A program made the position numbers and the translations under genes. From an uncultured Pirellula sp. (GTDB taxonomy: Bacteria; Planctomycetota; Planctomycetia; Pirellulales; Pirellulaceae), in the NCBI GenBank assembly GCA_903892355.1, contig CAITIE010000103.1, positions 1-62,529 of the forward strand: a stretch of DNA of 62,529 bases, written 5' to 3'. Positions 47,279 through 56,682 of the stretch are shown in pieces (position 1 is the first letter of the stretch; every line of letters starts with the position of its first letter). The notes beneath the pieces were generated by a model that saw only the letters and a list, made by a program, of their open reading frames with translations, was not told the origin of the DNA and made no database searches.

Positions 47279-49348
47279 ATGAACCGCTCTCCAGGTCTAT
47301 TGTTCGTCGTCGTGACTCTAAGCTTGCTCGGGATTCCTGTCCGTTCTTCGGCCGTTCAACCACCTCATTGGCAAGCGACGGCGGCAGTCCGGCTAAAGTC
47401 GATCTATGAGAATCGCGATTTTCGTGCCGATCGATTCAATGCGACATGGAACAAGGATGGTCTTTCCTATACCGTCAAACGTCGGGACAAGCATGATGCA
47501 CCCTGGGTTGAGACGGTTTTCGATTTGCGATCTGGAAAGCCTATAGACCCATCCGAGTTGGGTAAAGCCACGAAAAATCCGACCGATTCAGCGGTATCAC
47601 CGGATGGCTCGCGCCGTATCGAGTATCGTGAGAAAACGATCTTCATCAAAGACATCTCTAGCGATCGCTCTACCCAGTTGGAACTGCCGCCCGATGGGTC
47701 GGCCGGACAGATCTACCAGGGGCAAGCCAAATGGAGCCCCGACGGAAACGCGATCCTCTTCATCGCCACCAATGACTCCGATGTGAAAACGAGGGCTGTT
47801 TTGGTTCCAACCGATCCTAGCTATCCGGAAATCGATCATCACCGCTTTGCGCGTGTGGGCGAAGCGATCGAATCACTCCGCGTCGGCATCGTGGATGCCG
47901 ATGGGAAAAACCTTATTTGGCTCCCTATCGAACCTCCCGACGAAGGCTTCTATCTCGGGACGGTGGAATGGGCTGGAAATTCAGACGAAGTAGTCGTCGA
48001 GAAACTGAGCCGGTTCCGTAACCAGCGTGAATTGCTCCTCGTCAATCGCCAAGGAATGATCAAAACGCTCTTTGAGGAATCGCGTGACAGTTGGGTCGTC
48101 GATAGCCGAGGGAAGAATCTGGGATTGGTCTGGATTCGCGGCGGTCAAGCATTCATCGTGCTGAGCGATAAGGATGGCTGGCAACATGCTTATGTCTATT
48201 CCAGGCAAGGCGACGAGATTGGGCGCCTCACCGGTGGGGATTATGACATCATCGAACGGGGTGAGGTCGACGAACAGAACGGATGGTTTTACTTCTATGC
48301 GTCCCCAAACAATGGGACCCAAAAGCACTTTTTCCGCGTATCCCTTGATGGCACAGGGACGCTCGAACAGATCTCTCCGGAAGTGCAGCCCGGGACGCAT
48401 CATTATGAGTTCTCCCCAGATAAACGCTGGGCGATTCACAAGTACTCCCGGTTGGATGTGCCACCGGTGTTTGAGATTGTGGAGATCCCCAGCGGTCGCG
48501 TGATGCGCACCATGGAGTTTTTCCCGGAAATCAAGGAGGCACTTGCAAAGGTTCAGGTTTCTCCGACAGAGTTTCTGAAGCTCGATATTGGGAATGGAAT
48601 CGTTATGGATGCGTGGATGGTCAAGCCCAAGGATTTTGATCCTGGTAAGAAGTACCCAGTCTTTGTCTATGTTTACGGTGAGCCTCACGCGCAAACAGTA
48701 CTCGATGAGTGGGGAGCCGCTCAGATCGACTTTAATCGAGCTGTCGCGGAACTCGGGTATGTCGTTGTATCGATCGACAATCGAGGAACCCCCTGCCCCA
48801 AAGGAGTCGCGTGGAGGCACGCTATTTTCGGAAGCTTGGGGCCGCTATCGACGGAGGAACAAGCCGCAGGAGTTCGTGAGTTGGCGCGGACCCGAAGTTA
48901 CGTCGATTTGGAGCGTGTTGCTATTTGGGGGTGGAGTGGCGGTGGTTCCAACACGCTCAATGCTTTGTTTCGCCAGCCCGATTTGTACAAAGTTGGGATC
49001 GCAGTGGTCCCAAAGCCTCAGCCCCATTTGTACAACGCATGGTTCCAAGAGATCTACATGCAAGACCGCGCGGTCAACCCGGAGGGGTATGCTCGTTCCG
49101 CACCGCTAAATTTCGCGGAAGGACTACGAGGAAACTTGCTGATCGTAACCGGGTCCGGGGAAACCAATACCCATATCCAAATCATCGAAGGCCTCGTGGA
49201 TCGATTGATTGAATTAGGGAAGCCGTTCGACTATATGGTTTATCCGAATCGGGATCACGGATTGAAGGAAGGTAGCGGGACCGAAGTCCATGTTCGAATG
49301 CTGATCATGCGGTATCTGATGGAACATCTCCCCGCAGGACCGCAATGA
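47279..49348 (+). CDS. Secreted S9-family prolyl oligopeptidase-type peptidase
   Basis: The 689-residue protein has a signal peptide (about 1-26), a beta-propeller domain (about 60-410) and an alpha/beta-hydrolase domain with nucleophile S553 in GWSGGG and His (H660) in NRDHG. It cleaves short peptides in the periplasm by analogy with dipeptidyl peptidase IV. The acid position, usually the first Asp of a DDNVH-type motif, reads GETNTH (E628). It follows the AIM24 genes after a 237-bp gap that contains nothing else I can identify. Confidence 0.87.
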   Translation: MNRSPGLLFVVVTLSLLGIPVRSSAVQPPHWQATAAVRLKSIYENRDFRADRFNATWNKDGLSYTVKRRDKHDAPWVETVFDLRSGKPIDPSELGKATKNPTDSAVSPDGSRRIEYREKTIFIKDISSDRSTQLELPPDGSAGQIYQGQAKWSPDGNAILFIATNDSDVKTRAVLVPTDPSYPEIDHHRFARVGEAIESLRVGIVDADGKNLIWLPIEPPDEGFYLGTVEWAGNSDEVVVEKLSRFRNQRELLLVNRQGMIKTLFEESRDSWVVDSRGKNLGLVWIRGGQAFIVLSDKDGWQHAYVYSRQGDEIGRLTGGDYDIIERGEVDEQNGWFYFYASPNNGTQKHFFRVSLDGTGTLEQISPEVQPGTHHYEFSPDKRWAIHKYSRLDVPPVFEIVEIPSGRVMRTMEFFPEIKEALAKVQVSPTEFLKLDIGNGIVMDAWMVKPKDFDPGKKYPVFVYVYGEPHAQTVLDEWGAAQIDFNRAVAELGYVVVSIDNRGTPCPKGVAWRHAIFGSLGPLSTEEQAAGVRELARTRSYVDLERVAIWGWSGGGSNTLNALFRQPDLYKVGIAVVPKPQPHLYNAWFQEIYMQDRAVNPEGYARSAPLNFAEGLRGNLLIVTGSGETNTHIQIIEGLVDRLIELGKPFDYMVYPNRDHGLKEGSGTEVHVRMLIMRYLMEHLPAGPQ

Positions 49349-49349
49349 T

Positions 49350-49368
49350 CGAATAGGACGAATAGGAC
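49350..49368 (+). repeat. 9-bp tandem duplication just after the S9 gene
   Basis: CGAATAGGA is repeated head to tail immediately after the stop codon (49346-49348). It is short, so confidence that it is meaningful is limited. Confidence 0.6.
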
Positions 49369-49471
49369 TTACGGAACCAATTAGATCTTTATGGCCTAGC
49401 GATTCCTCAAGAGCATCGAACATCCTGCCCCATAGCGATCACAAGTATGGTCAAACTGGGTACGAACTCGC

Positions 49472-49963
49472 TTAAAAATTAGCCCATGGGAACACAGTCC
49501 CAGGTGCTGCTTCCTGCTCCGTCGGTTCGCGGTGTTTCACGATGCCGATAATCAGCAGCGTCACCGAGAGGATCAGGCCTAGGGCTGCTGGCAGATGACA
49601 GAGCTTCACCACGGCTTCCTGCCAGGCCGCAGCCCCACCGGCTCCGGCTTGCTGTGCCGCGATGGGGAGCATTTGATTGGCACCCCACCATGAATTGGCG
49701 GCCTCGGACAAGGCCATAAACCACGTCAGCCACGCAGACACCAACATGACTCGAACCGACTTGGGGCCGGCGCGGTGAGGCACCTTGAGCACGACCAGCG
49801 CCAGCACCATAAACAACATGCCGTTGGTGACAAACTGGATGTGCGCCCCGAGGGCGAGTCGGGGATACGGCGTCAGCGGAGGGGCAAAGCCAAAGACGAG
49901 CCCGACCAGAATGAGGGCCAGGCCATGAAGTAGAATCTGTTTACCGCCGGTTTGAACAGTCAT
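49472..49963 (-). CDS. Hydroxylaminobenzene-mutase-like membrane protein
   Basis: The 163-residue protein has four hydrophobic helices. It carries the family pattern LLHGLALILVGLVFG, PRLALGAHIQFVTNGMLFM, WWGANQMLPIAAQQAG and WQEAVVKLCHLPAALGLIL of (hydroxyamino)benzene mutases. These rearrange hydroxylaminobenzene to aminophenol in nitroarene degradation. It may do something else in this organism, since no nitroreductase is nearby. ATG 49963 is chosen over a TTG at 49987 for the better match to the family start. The gene lies in the decayed tRNA-Met island. Confidence 0.78.
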   Translation of the reverse strand: MTVQTGGKQILLHGLALILVGLVFGFAPPLTPYPRLALGAHIQFVTNGMLFMVLALVVLKVPHRAGPKSVRVMLVSAWLTWFMALSEAANSWWGANQMLPIAAQQAGAGGAAAWQEAVVKLCHLPAALGLILSVTLLIIGIVKHREPTEQEAAPGTVFPWANF

Positions 49964-49987
49964 GTTATGTTCGGGTCCAAAGTTCAA

Positions 49988-50483
49988 TGGTGAAGGCCTG
50001 GTGCAGCATCGACATGTTGAACACCTCCAGCGCGGCCATCTTCCACGGGCACAGTTAGTCTAACAATTCCAAAAGTCCTTCGAAACATGCTGACCGATGA
50101 GGACGCGGGTGGTCCGGCTGGATGCGAACTCGCTGCAGCAAATGGACCATTGGCACAGGGAACCTAAGCACGAGGGATCGAGAGCCGAAGGGAACCGAAT
50201 ACCAGAGCTTGGATGACGCAAAGCCTGAGTATGGCGAAAAAACATGGATCGACCCCTTCATCGACGACCTTTGCTTTATTGCGGTCGCTGCTTCACTGGC
50301 GATGTCGCCATGGGCGCGTCAGCAATTAGTTGCGTTCCGTGACCGACTGATGCCACCGGCGAAAACCGTAGCTGGTCGATTCCCAACTCCAAGTGGCAGC
50401 CGCTGGAGCGATGTGGAGATGCGTTTCGCGTCCCATTCTCAAGGACCATGATCGTTCCAATATCGTTGGTCATACCGACGACA
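49988..50483. other. Gap in the decayed island; possible gene remnants
   Basis: About 500 bp without a convincing complete gene. A plus-strand frame (50122-50451) and a minus-strand frame (50276-50572) are both open. The minus one contains a plausible-looking segment near its centre and overlaps the 3' end of the gene at 50484. Neither shows a family match or a clear ribosome site, so they may be remnants or chance frames. A GTTAGTCTAAC palindrome lies at 50055-50065. Confidence 0.3.
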
Positions 50484-51329
50484 TTACGTTTCGAGACGAG
50501 TTTCTTCATCCCACAAATTGAGTTCGATTTTATTCGTTGCGATCGCATGCTTGTAGGAAACAAATCCGTCAAGCGAACGACATTGGAGGAAATCGTTCAA
50601 TTTCGTCAAAGCTTCTTCAATTGGTAAAAAGCAGTGTTTAAAAATGGGTGCGATGTGAATGGCATAGGAGATAGTTTCTTGTACGTGTCGATCGGACCAC
50701 GTCATATTCCATTGGCTATTTAGACTAGCAATCAAAGCGATTCTCTCATCCTTTACCACAATCTGCACCCACGCACCGTCAGTAACGCAATGATACGACC
50801 GATGGTATTCAATTTCGGGGATGGCTGCCAAAATCTCCGCCTCGGAAGCGTTGATGAACTGCCGCGCATCATGCCACGTTTGTCCCCACCAGTCACGACC
50901 ATTGCTTGCGGATCTGAAGGTACTAGCCGTTACTCGTTCGGTTAAATGAATCGACAGAATAGGAATGCGTTCGATACTGCTTTCGGGCATATAAAACGAT
51001 TCTCTAATTCCATCGGAAACGTGACCTTGCGTTAACCCGTCCTTAAGTAAGAAATGCACCACACTTCTACCAAGAATCCGTTCCTCAATAGATGAGAACT
51101 GCTGAATATTCTCGGTGCGACGGTCAGCACTTTCAACATAGAAGACCATATCCGCACGCGCAAAAAACGGATGAGTCGGTGCCTTTCGCAAGTGTAAATG
51201 AGGTCCCTGTCGCATATCAATGACAACAGTTGTTACATCCTCTCCAAAGCTCCAACTGCCGTACTGACTATCCAACAGCACTCCGGCAACACAGAGATGT
51301 TGAAGAGATTCCAAAGTTTCGCGGCTCAC
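50484..51329 (-). CDS. Unknown island gene, second of two
   Basis: The 281-residue soluble protein has no signal peptide or membrane helix, many Trp and His residues, and no recognisable family. The start is a GTG at 51329, directly after the TAA of the preceding ORF. AGGAG lies six bases upstream, so the pair is translationally linked. It appears more AT-rich than its neighbours, which fits acquired DNA, though I have not measured this exactly. Confidence 0.55.
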   Translation of the reverse strand: MSRETLESLQHLCVAGVLLDSQYGSWSFGEDVTTVVIDMRQGPHLHLRKAPTHPFFARADMVFYVESADRRTENIQQFSSIEERILGRSVVHFLLKDGLTQGHVSDGIRESFYMPESSIERIPILSIHLTERVTASTFRSASNGRDWWGQTWHDARQFINASEAEILAAIPEIEYHRSYHCVTDGAWVQIVVKDERIALIASLNSQWNMTWSDRHVQETISYAIHIAPIFKHCFLPIEEALTKLNDFLQCRSLDGFVSYKHAIATNKIELNLWDEETRLET

Positions 51330-51620
51330 TTATCGCTCCTTAGGCTTCAACGTCCAGATGGCATATCGCCGCAACGGTCTCGCTAATTCTTTGCTTGTTT
51401 CGGTAGATGCAAGCTTGGAGGCGGCTTGTGCCGTAATAGTTTGTCGCTTTCGTCGATCATGTTTTTTCATCGAACACTGCCTCCAGGCTTGCTTGACTTT
51501 TACCCGCAGGAGGTAGTAGAGGGCACGCGGAAGCAAAACGCAACAAAAGTTTCTAGCGGTATTCTGGGCGGTGAATAATTCGCTGATTCGGCTACTTGCC
51601 ATAAATTCCAGCTCGCTCAT
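51330..51620 (-). CDS. Unknown island gene, first of two
   Basis: The 96-residue basic protein has a cysteine- and leucine-rich central part followed by a lysine/arginine- and threonine-rich region. An internal Met (MKKHDRRKRQ) could start a 46-residue version. The stop codon abuts the GTG start of the next gene, the layout of toxin-antitoxin or other two-gene cassettes, but neither product has a recognisable family. Confidence 0.4.
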   Translation of the reverse strand: MSELEFMASSRISELFTAQNTARNFCCVLLPRALYYLLRVKVKQAWRQCSMKKHDRRKRQTITAQAASKLASTETSKELARPLRRYAIWTLKPKER

Positions 51621-51752
51621 TCAGCCCTGTTTTCCGTCTGCGCGACCGCTTGCACACGGCTGGCATCGACTAGAACGTCCCTATCTACGTGCTGGAGTAT
51701 TTGCTGGGCGGTTACTGCGCATCGACCGACGATCCATAACAAATACCTCCGT

Positions 51753-51811
51753 CCGTTACAGGATGCCCGAACAAGCCACGGACAAACAACCTGTCCGAGC
51801 TCGTGTAACGG
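51753..51811. repeat. Nested hairpin at the broken end of the recombinase gene
   Basis: Two nested inverted pairs are present. Outer arms are CCGTTACA (51753-51760) and TGTAACGG (51804-51811); inner arms are CGGACA (51779-51784) and TGTCCG (51792-51797). The truncated recombinase frame ends inside this structure. Confidence 0.6.
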
Positions 51812-52415
51812 TTAGACGCTCCATGTCCGCCACAACCTTCGGCATGAACTGAACCGCTGCGTCAACGTCAGCATCGGAGACAGGGGTGATCGGCTCGCCC
51901 TCTGGAACGTCGCATCTGCCTTGCTTGAGATTGTCCACGCACTTGAGGGAGTGGTGCAGCATCGGGTCGGCGACCTGCTCGGCAACCCACCACTTGGCAA
52001 CCCGAAGCAATCTTTTCATCTGCTTGTTGACGTACTGACGGGAGCAACCCCGCTTGATCCAGTGCTCTCGGATCACCTTGAACTGGGTAATTCCGAAGTC
52101 TCGGATGGGTAAGCTAGCGAATTGCCTTGCCAATGGCTCGCAGGCATCGTAGACGCCTTTGTACTCGCTGCCGCCGTTGTAGTACCGCTCCGCATGCTCA
52201 AGATAGGCGTTGATTGCTTCGGCAACGCTGATCTGTCGTTCCTTCATGCCGAAGGTTTTGGAGACCATGCTCTCCGCAACGAGTCGATGGTACTTTTCCT
52301 TCGACTCTGGAGAACCATATCGGCCTAGATAGTACGTTCGGCCTATGAGCTTAACGATTGCTTGGCCGCTCGCTTTGTGCAGCCGATACCCCGCTGTAGA
52401 TGCCTTCTTTGCCAT
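51756..52415 (-). pseudogene. Truncated tyrosine recombinase (integrase)
   Basis: The 219-residue product has the start of a planctomycete-type phage integrase. An N-terminal arm (MAKKASTAGYRLHKASGQ, YYLGRYGSPESKEKYHRLVAE) and an SAM-like core-binding domain (about 60-180) are present, ending with the linker into the catalytic domain (GEPITPVSDADVDAAVQFMP). The catalytic domain with Arg, His and Tyr is absent. The frame ends about ten residues after the linker at the nested hairpin. It starts 122 bp downstream of the 3' end of tRNA-Met, a standard arrangement for tRNA-targeting elements. It cannot recombine by itself. Confidence 0.75.
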
Positions 52416-52536
52416 GTGCGTAGCCTTGTCTCTGTGGCAAAGGGAGTAGACTACTCCTTTTGCAACCTTACAAACTTGCGCACTAGCAACATAGCTAGGG
52501 GTCGTTTTTCCAACGATTCGCTTGGAAAAAACCGAG

Positions 52537-52610
52537 TAGCGATGAGTGGACTCGAACCACCGACGCACGGCTTATGAAGCCGTTGCTCTAACCGACTGAG
52601 CTACATCGCC
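52537..52610 (-). tRNA. tRNA-Met (CAU)
   Basis: The 74-nt cloverleaf has acceptor GGCGATG pairing CATCGCT, a D arm with AGCTCAGTCGGTTAGAGC, an anticodon arm with CTTCATAAG (CAU) and a T arm GGTTCGAGTCC. The discriminator is A and no CCA is encoded. It is an elongator Met tRNA by its anticodon stem, though tRNA-Ile2 (CAU) cannot be excluded. The 3' half is a probable integration site. Confidence 0.9.
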
Positions 52611-52794
52611 ATCAGATCTTCGTACCATAACCGGGGGGTTCAAGACTGACAAGTCTTGTCGCGAAAAGTTCGGATTGAGATCCTTTTCGCCGCCTCTCGG
52701 ATGTCAGATTTTTCGTTCCATTCCTGATTTTCCTGCCAACTTCCGGCGCGATTGTGCCGCGTTAGGCGTTCCTCAACATCATTCTACTTTGGGC

Positions 52795-53382
52795 TTACCT
52801 CGGCGATTCTTGCCCAAGCCACTCAGGCACGGAGTCGATCTTTTTGGTGTCCTTGGAATCCCCCGAACCGGAAAACCACGAGTTCCCCGATTTCTTGGCA
52901 CTCGCGGGCTTCGCGGGGGGGTACGGATTCAGCACGTCGGCAGTTTTTCGCCACGCTTGCTTCGAGGATTGCTGGAATTTTTGCCACGTCGTCTTGTTAT
53001 TGCGGGAATAACTCAGTGAACTCGGCTTCTTCTTCGAAGAACCCGCATTCGAGAGCCAAGAACTTGACGACTTTTTGGATGTTTTCGACTTGGATGCAAT
53101 CCACTCCAGCCAATCGGCCCCTTCCTCGGAAGCCTCGGTCATACCGCCTCCCGCTTCGAAACGAGTAGTGGTGCTGGGCACTCCCCCGACCGATTTTTGA
53201 TCCAAAGTCTGGATGGAGGAGTTCGCGTCGTCCTTTCTCGCCTCGGACTTGAGAGATGGCGCCCCAAAAATCGATCCGCCGATGGACGTAAGGTCTTGGG
53301 CCATAGCGAGATTCGATAAAAGGATGGTTGTAAAAGCGAGCAAGGCACTGGAGAACCGATAAGCGTTGCGTATGCGGCGCAT
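52795..53382 (-). CDS. Secreted Ser/Lys-rich protein of unknown function
   Basis: The 195-residue product has a signal peptide (about 1-28, ending AMAQ). The mature part is low in complexity and rich in Ser, Lys and Gly, with short repeats such as SKTSKKSSSSW and SWFSGSGDSK. It is probably disordered. No family is recognisable. The 353-bp gap upstream (53383-53735) leads to tRNA-Gly and holds no other gene. Confidence 0.65.
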   Translation of the reverse strand: MRRIRNAYRFSSALLAFTTILLSNLAMAQDLTSIGGSIFGAPSLKSEARKDDANSSIQTLDQKSVGGVPSTTTRFEAGGGMTEASEEGADWLEWIASKSKTSKKSSSSWLSNAGSSKKKPSSLSYSRNNKTTWQKFQQSSKQAWRKTADVLNPYPPAKPASAKKSGNSWFSGSGDSKDTKKIDSVPEWLGQESPR

Positions 53383-53735
53383 TGGCTTGAACCCTTTTTT
53401 CTAAGGAAGTTTCAGGTCTGGACAGGGAAAATCTAACCCTGAACGACTGCTATACCGAAAAAGGGTTCTGCAGGTCTAGGCCGATGCCACTGCGTCCTTG
53501 GTCCTAGGTGCTCGAAACTACCTCCAAAGCCAAGAATTGATTCCGTCAGGATTCATTCGGTATTTTGAGGCCTAATCGACCCTTGCGTCCGAGGGCGGAG
53601 ATCCTATACTATTCGACGCGTTGGACGGATTAGCCTCGGCTAGTCGCCCGCCTCTCGACAGGTTAACACCTAACGAAGAGCGGTCGTCCATCGGAATATG
53701 TTTTGGAGGAGGGCGTCAGCTAGGCAGTTCACTCT

Positions 53736-53808
53736 GCGGGTGTAGCTCAGTTGGTAGAGCACAACGTTGCCAACGTTGTTGTCGTGGGTTCGAATCCCAT
53801 CACCCGCT
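53736..53808 (+). tRNA. tRNA-Gly (GCC)
   Basis: The 73-nt cloverleaf has acceptor GCGGGTG/CACCCGC, AGCTCAGTTGGTAGAGC as D arm, anticodon loop TTGCCAA (GCC) and T arm GGGTTCGAATCCC. The discriminator is T and CCA is not encoded. It stands 56 bp upstream of tig. Confidence 0.93.
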
Positions 53809-53864
53809 CTCGCTGCTTAGGGATGCCCTTGTTTTTTTCTTGCCTTTAGCAGTTGAAGAAAAGA

Positions 53865-55337
53865 ATGTCGACCGTTGAAACTGAGGTCAACAGCAAGCTC
53901 GATTTGAAGGTTCAGATCGACAAACCAGGCGCTTGCGAACGGCATGTTGTGGTCACGGTTCCAAGAGCGGAACTGGATCGCTATTTCCGAAAAGCGTACG
54001 ATGAAATTGCACCTCGAGCGGACCTGCCAGGGTTTCGCGCTGGCAAGATTCCTCGCAAACTTCTCGAAGCTCGATTCAAAAAGACTGTCGCCGACCAGGT
54101 GAAAAGCAACTTGGTGATGGATAGTCTCCAGCAGATCACCGAAAGTGGTGAGTTCTCTGCGATTTCTGAACCGGACATGGATTACGGTGCGGTTCGACTG
54201 CCCGACGCAGGCGATTTCACCTTTGAGTTCAAGATTGAAGTTCGTCCAGAGTTCGACGTTCCCAAGTGGGAAGGGTTAGACCTCGTTAAGTCGGAATATA
54301 CGCTGACCGACGACGAAGTCGAACGCCAACTGCAACGTACCCTCGAACGAGTCACCCCGGGGGAGGCGTGCGATGGCGAAGCACAACTCGGCGACCGAAT
54401 GTTGATCAACGCCGATTTCTTAGTCGATGGCAAGCAGATCAGTGGATTTAGCGAAGAACTCGTTACTCTCCGCGAAAAGCTTTCCTTCGCCGATTCGATC
54501 GTCGAAGATTTCGGTAAGGCTTTCACCGGAGTGAAAGAAGGGGCGTTGGTTTCCACCAACTTCAAGCTCCTCGAAACATCGCAAAACGAAACCCTCCGCG
54601 GCAAAGAAGTTGTCGGCAACTTTGAAGTTGTTGAGATTCGAAGAGTGAATGTAGAAGGTCTTAGCAACTCGCAGTTGTCCGAACTCGGATTCGATTCTGC
54701 GGGCGAACTTCGCGATTTCGTTCGAGCCGAACTAAAGCGTCAAGGCGAATACCACCAAAATCAGTTGCTTCGCGAGCAGATCGTGAAGAAACTTACCGAA
54801 GGCGCGAATTGGGATCTTCCGCCAGCACTCGTTCGTCGGCAAGCCGATCGCGAGTTGCAACGCCGTGTGCTTGAACTGCGCCGTAGCGGTTTCTCAGACG
54901 ATCAAATCCGATCTGTGGTCAACTCGATGCGTAGAAACATCGAAGAACAAACGACGGCGGCTCTACGTGAGCACTTCGTTCTCGAGCGGATTGCTGAGGA
55001 CCTCAAGATCGAGCCAACCGAACCTGAGTACGATGAAGAAATCAAGTTAATCGCCGAGCAAGGCGATTCGTCGCCACGTCAAGTTCGCGCGAAGCTCGAG
55101 CGAACTGGTCAGATGGACGCTGTTCGGAACCAAATCCTCGAGCGAACCGTGATCAATCGCATCACCGAAGCTGCTAAGGTCAAGGTTGAAGCCGCCGGGT
55201 CTATCCTCAAGGCGGATCCAGAAGAGTTTGCGGTCGAGTTTCTCGTGGCCCCAGTAGCGCAAACGCTTCCCGAAGCCAAGTACGATGAACAACCGGAAGA
55301 TGGAGCATCGGACAAAGCCGGAGTCAAACCCACCTAG
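53865..55337 (+). CDS. tig: Trigger factor
   Basis: The 490-residue protein is the ribosome-bound chaperone and prolyl isomerase. The N-terminal ribosome-binding domain has PGFRAGKIPRKLLEARF (about 48-64). A PPIase-like domain follows (about 155-240) with GDRMLINADFLVDGK, and a long C-terminal helical domain (about 250-440) completes the cradle. The PPIase motif is poorly conserved, common for distant trigger factors. ATG 53865 is chosen; a TTG four codons earlier is also open. clpP/clpX do not follow, unlike in many bacteria. Confidence 0.9.
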   Translation: MSTVETEVNSKLDLKVQIDKPGACERHVVVTVPRAELDRYFRKAYDEIAPRADLPGFRAGKIPRKLLEARFKKTVADQVKSNLVMDSLQQITESGEFSAISEPDMDYGAVRLPDAGDFTFEFKIEVRPEFDVPKWEGLDLVKSEYTLTDDEVERQLQRTLERVTPGEACDGEAQLGDRMLINADFLVDGKQISGFSEELVTLREKLSFADSIVEDFGKAFTGVKEGALVSTNFKLLETSQNETLRGKEVVGNFEVVEIRRVNVEGLSNSQLSELGFDSAGELRDFVRAELKRQGEYHQNQLLREQIVKKLTEGANWDLPPALVRRQADRELQRRVLELRRSGFSDDQIRSVVNSMRRNIEEQTTAALREHFVLERIAEDLKIEPTEPEYDEEIKLIAEQGDSSPRQVRAKLERTGQMDAVRNQILERTVINRITEAAKVKVEAAGSILKADPEEFAVEFLVAPVAQTLPEAKYDEQPEDGASDKAGVKPT

Positions 55338-55431
55338 TCACGAATGGAATAGCCTCCAGCATCCTTGCAAATCGTGGATCGGTTTCAGCGGCCCATCGGA
55401 TTAACGGGACATCGGATTGAATGCATAACCC

Positions 55432-55462
55432 AAAAAGGCGAGTCGAATGACTCGCCTTTTTT
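55432..55462 (+). terminator. Terminator after tig
   Basis: AAAAAGGCGAGTC-GAAT-GACTCGCCTTTTTT: a perfect stem with a T6 run and an A5 run on the other side, so it may work in both directions. Confidence 0.95.
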
Positions 55463-55516
55463 CATTCGATCCTCCCTAGGTGACGTTCCGAACGGTTCCG
55501 AATAGACTGAACGCCT

Positions 55517-55544
55517 AAAAACCAGATGCCCAAAAGCCAGATGC
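55517..55544 (+). repeat. 13-bp micro-duplication before the LOG-family gene
   Basis: AAAAACCAGATGC (55517-55529) is repeated at 55532-55544 with one mismatch, about 70 bp before the LOG-family start. Confidence 0.7.
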
Positions 55545-55614
55545 ATTGTCGCATCCGGTATCGGCTGCCACTGTGTATCTGTGAATTACTCCTCCATCGA
55601 GTTGAAAAGTCACC

Positions 55615-56682
55615 ATGGATGATCCATTGAAGCCACGCTCAACGATTTTGCCCGAAGCGTTTGGCGAGGATGAAAAGAATCGGCCAACGCCAGCGGACGA
55701 TCCTGGAACGGCCCTAGGTAGTGAAGACCTCATCGACATGATGCAACGCACCGTGCAACAGTTGCATCGCGACGGAACCTCGCGCGGTGACTTGAAGATT
55801 TTGAGTCGCACCCTTCGCGAGTTGCGGTACGCATTCAAAGTGTTCCAGCCCCACCGACGTCGACGCAAGGTCACCGTTTTCGGGTCTGCGAGAACGAAGC
55901 CAGATCATCCCGCATACCTCCAAGCGGAGGGCTATGCCAGGAAGATGGCGCAGCACGGTTGGATGGTGATCACCGGTGCCGGTGGCGGGATCATGGAAGC
56001 GGGGCACCGCGGTGCAGGCCGTGAGATGTCAATGGGCCTTAATATCATGCTCCCCTTCGAACAGTCGGCGAACCCGTTCATCGACGGGGATCCGAAACTG
56101 GTAACGCTTAAGTACTTTTTCACGCGAAAGCTCATGTTCGTTAAAGAGTGCAGCGCGGTGGTTTGTTGCCCAGGAGGTTTTGGAACACTCGATGAAACCT
56201 TAGAAGTGCTCACTCTCCTTCAGACTGGAAAACAATCGCTGTTTCCACTCGTTTTGCTCGACGAGCCAGGTGGCAACTACTGGACCGCCGTGGAGGAATT
56301 TTTTAAAGCGGAACTATTATCCAGTGGGTGGATCAGCCCAGAAGATGTCCATCTCTACAAGGTGACCGATAATGTGGACGAAGCCGTACGTGAGGTGCTC
56401 TCGTTTTATCGGGTTTACCACAGCATGAGATATGTTAATGATCTGCTCGTGATCCGGATCAGTTCGGAGGTTACTCCAGCGAAGCTGCAAGCATTGAGCA
56501 AAGAGTTCGCAGACATCATCGTGGTTGGATCGATCGAGCAGCGATCGGCGTTACCTGAAGAAGCGAGTGAGCCGGAGCTTGCAGATATGCCTCGTTTGGT
56601 CTTCCACTTCAATCGAAAACACCTTGGTCGATTGCGGCAGATGATCGATGCCATCAATGCGACGGATGGTGTGATTAGCTAG
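55615..56682 (+). CDS. LOG-family (TIGR00730-like) Rossmann-fold protein
   Basis: The 355-residue protein has an N-terminal extension of about 80 residues. The core (about 84-265) has [29 protein letters not shown] and [21 protein letters not shown], the last being the PGGxGTxxE motif of LOG phosphoribohydrolases. A tail of about 90 residues follows. LOG proteins release bases such as adenine from nucleoside 5'-monophosphates (cytokinin activation in plants); in bacteria the purpose varies. The long extensions are unlike minimal LOG proteins of about 190 residues. Confidence 0.85.
   Translation: MDDPLKPRSTILPEAFGEDEKNRPTPADDPGTALGSEDLIDMMQRTVQQLHRDGTSRGDLKILSRTLRELRYAFKVFQPHRRRRKVTVFGSARTKPDHPAYLQAEGYARKMAQHGWMVITGAGGGIMEAGHRGAGREMSMGLNIMLPFEQSANPFIDGDPKLVTLKYFFTRKLMFVKECSAVVCCPGGFGTLDETLEVLTLLQTGKQSLFPLVLLDEPGGNYWTAVEEFFKAELLSSGWISPEDVHLYKVTDNVDEAVREVLSFYRVYHSMRYVNDLLVIRISSEVTPAKLQALSKEFADIIVVGSIEQRSALPEEASEPELADMPRLVFHFNRKHLGRLRQMIDAINATDGVIS

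Noticed and set aside
50055-50065. GTTAGTCTAAC palindrome with GTCTAACAATTC to its right, resembling the end of an integron attC site
   Set aside because: No matching second core (GTTRRRY or RYYYAAC) lies within the usual 60-150 bp on either side and no stem with extrahelical bases forms, so an attC site is not supported.
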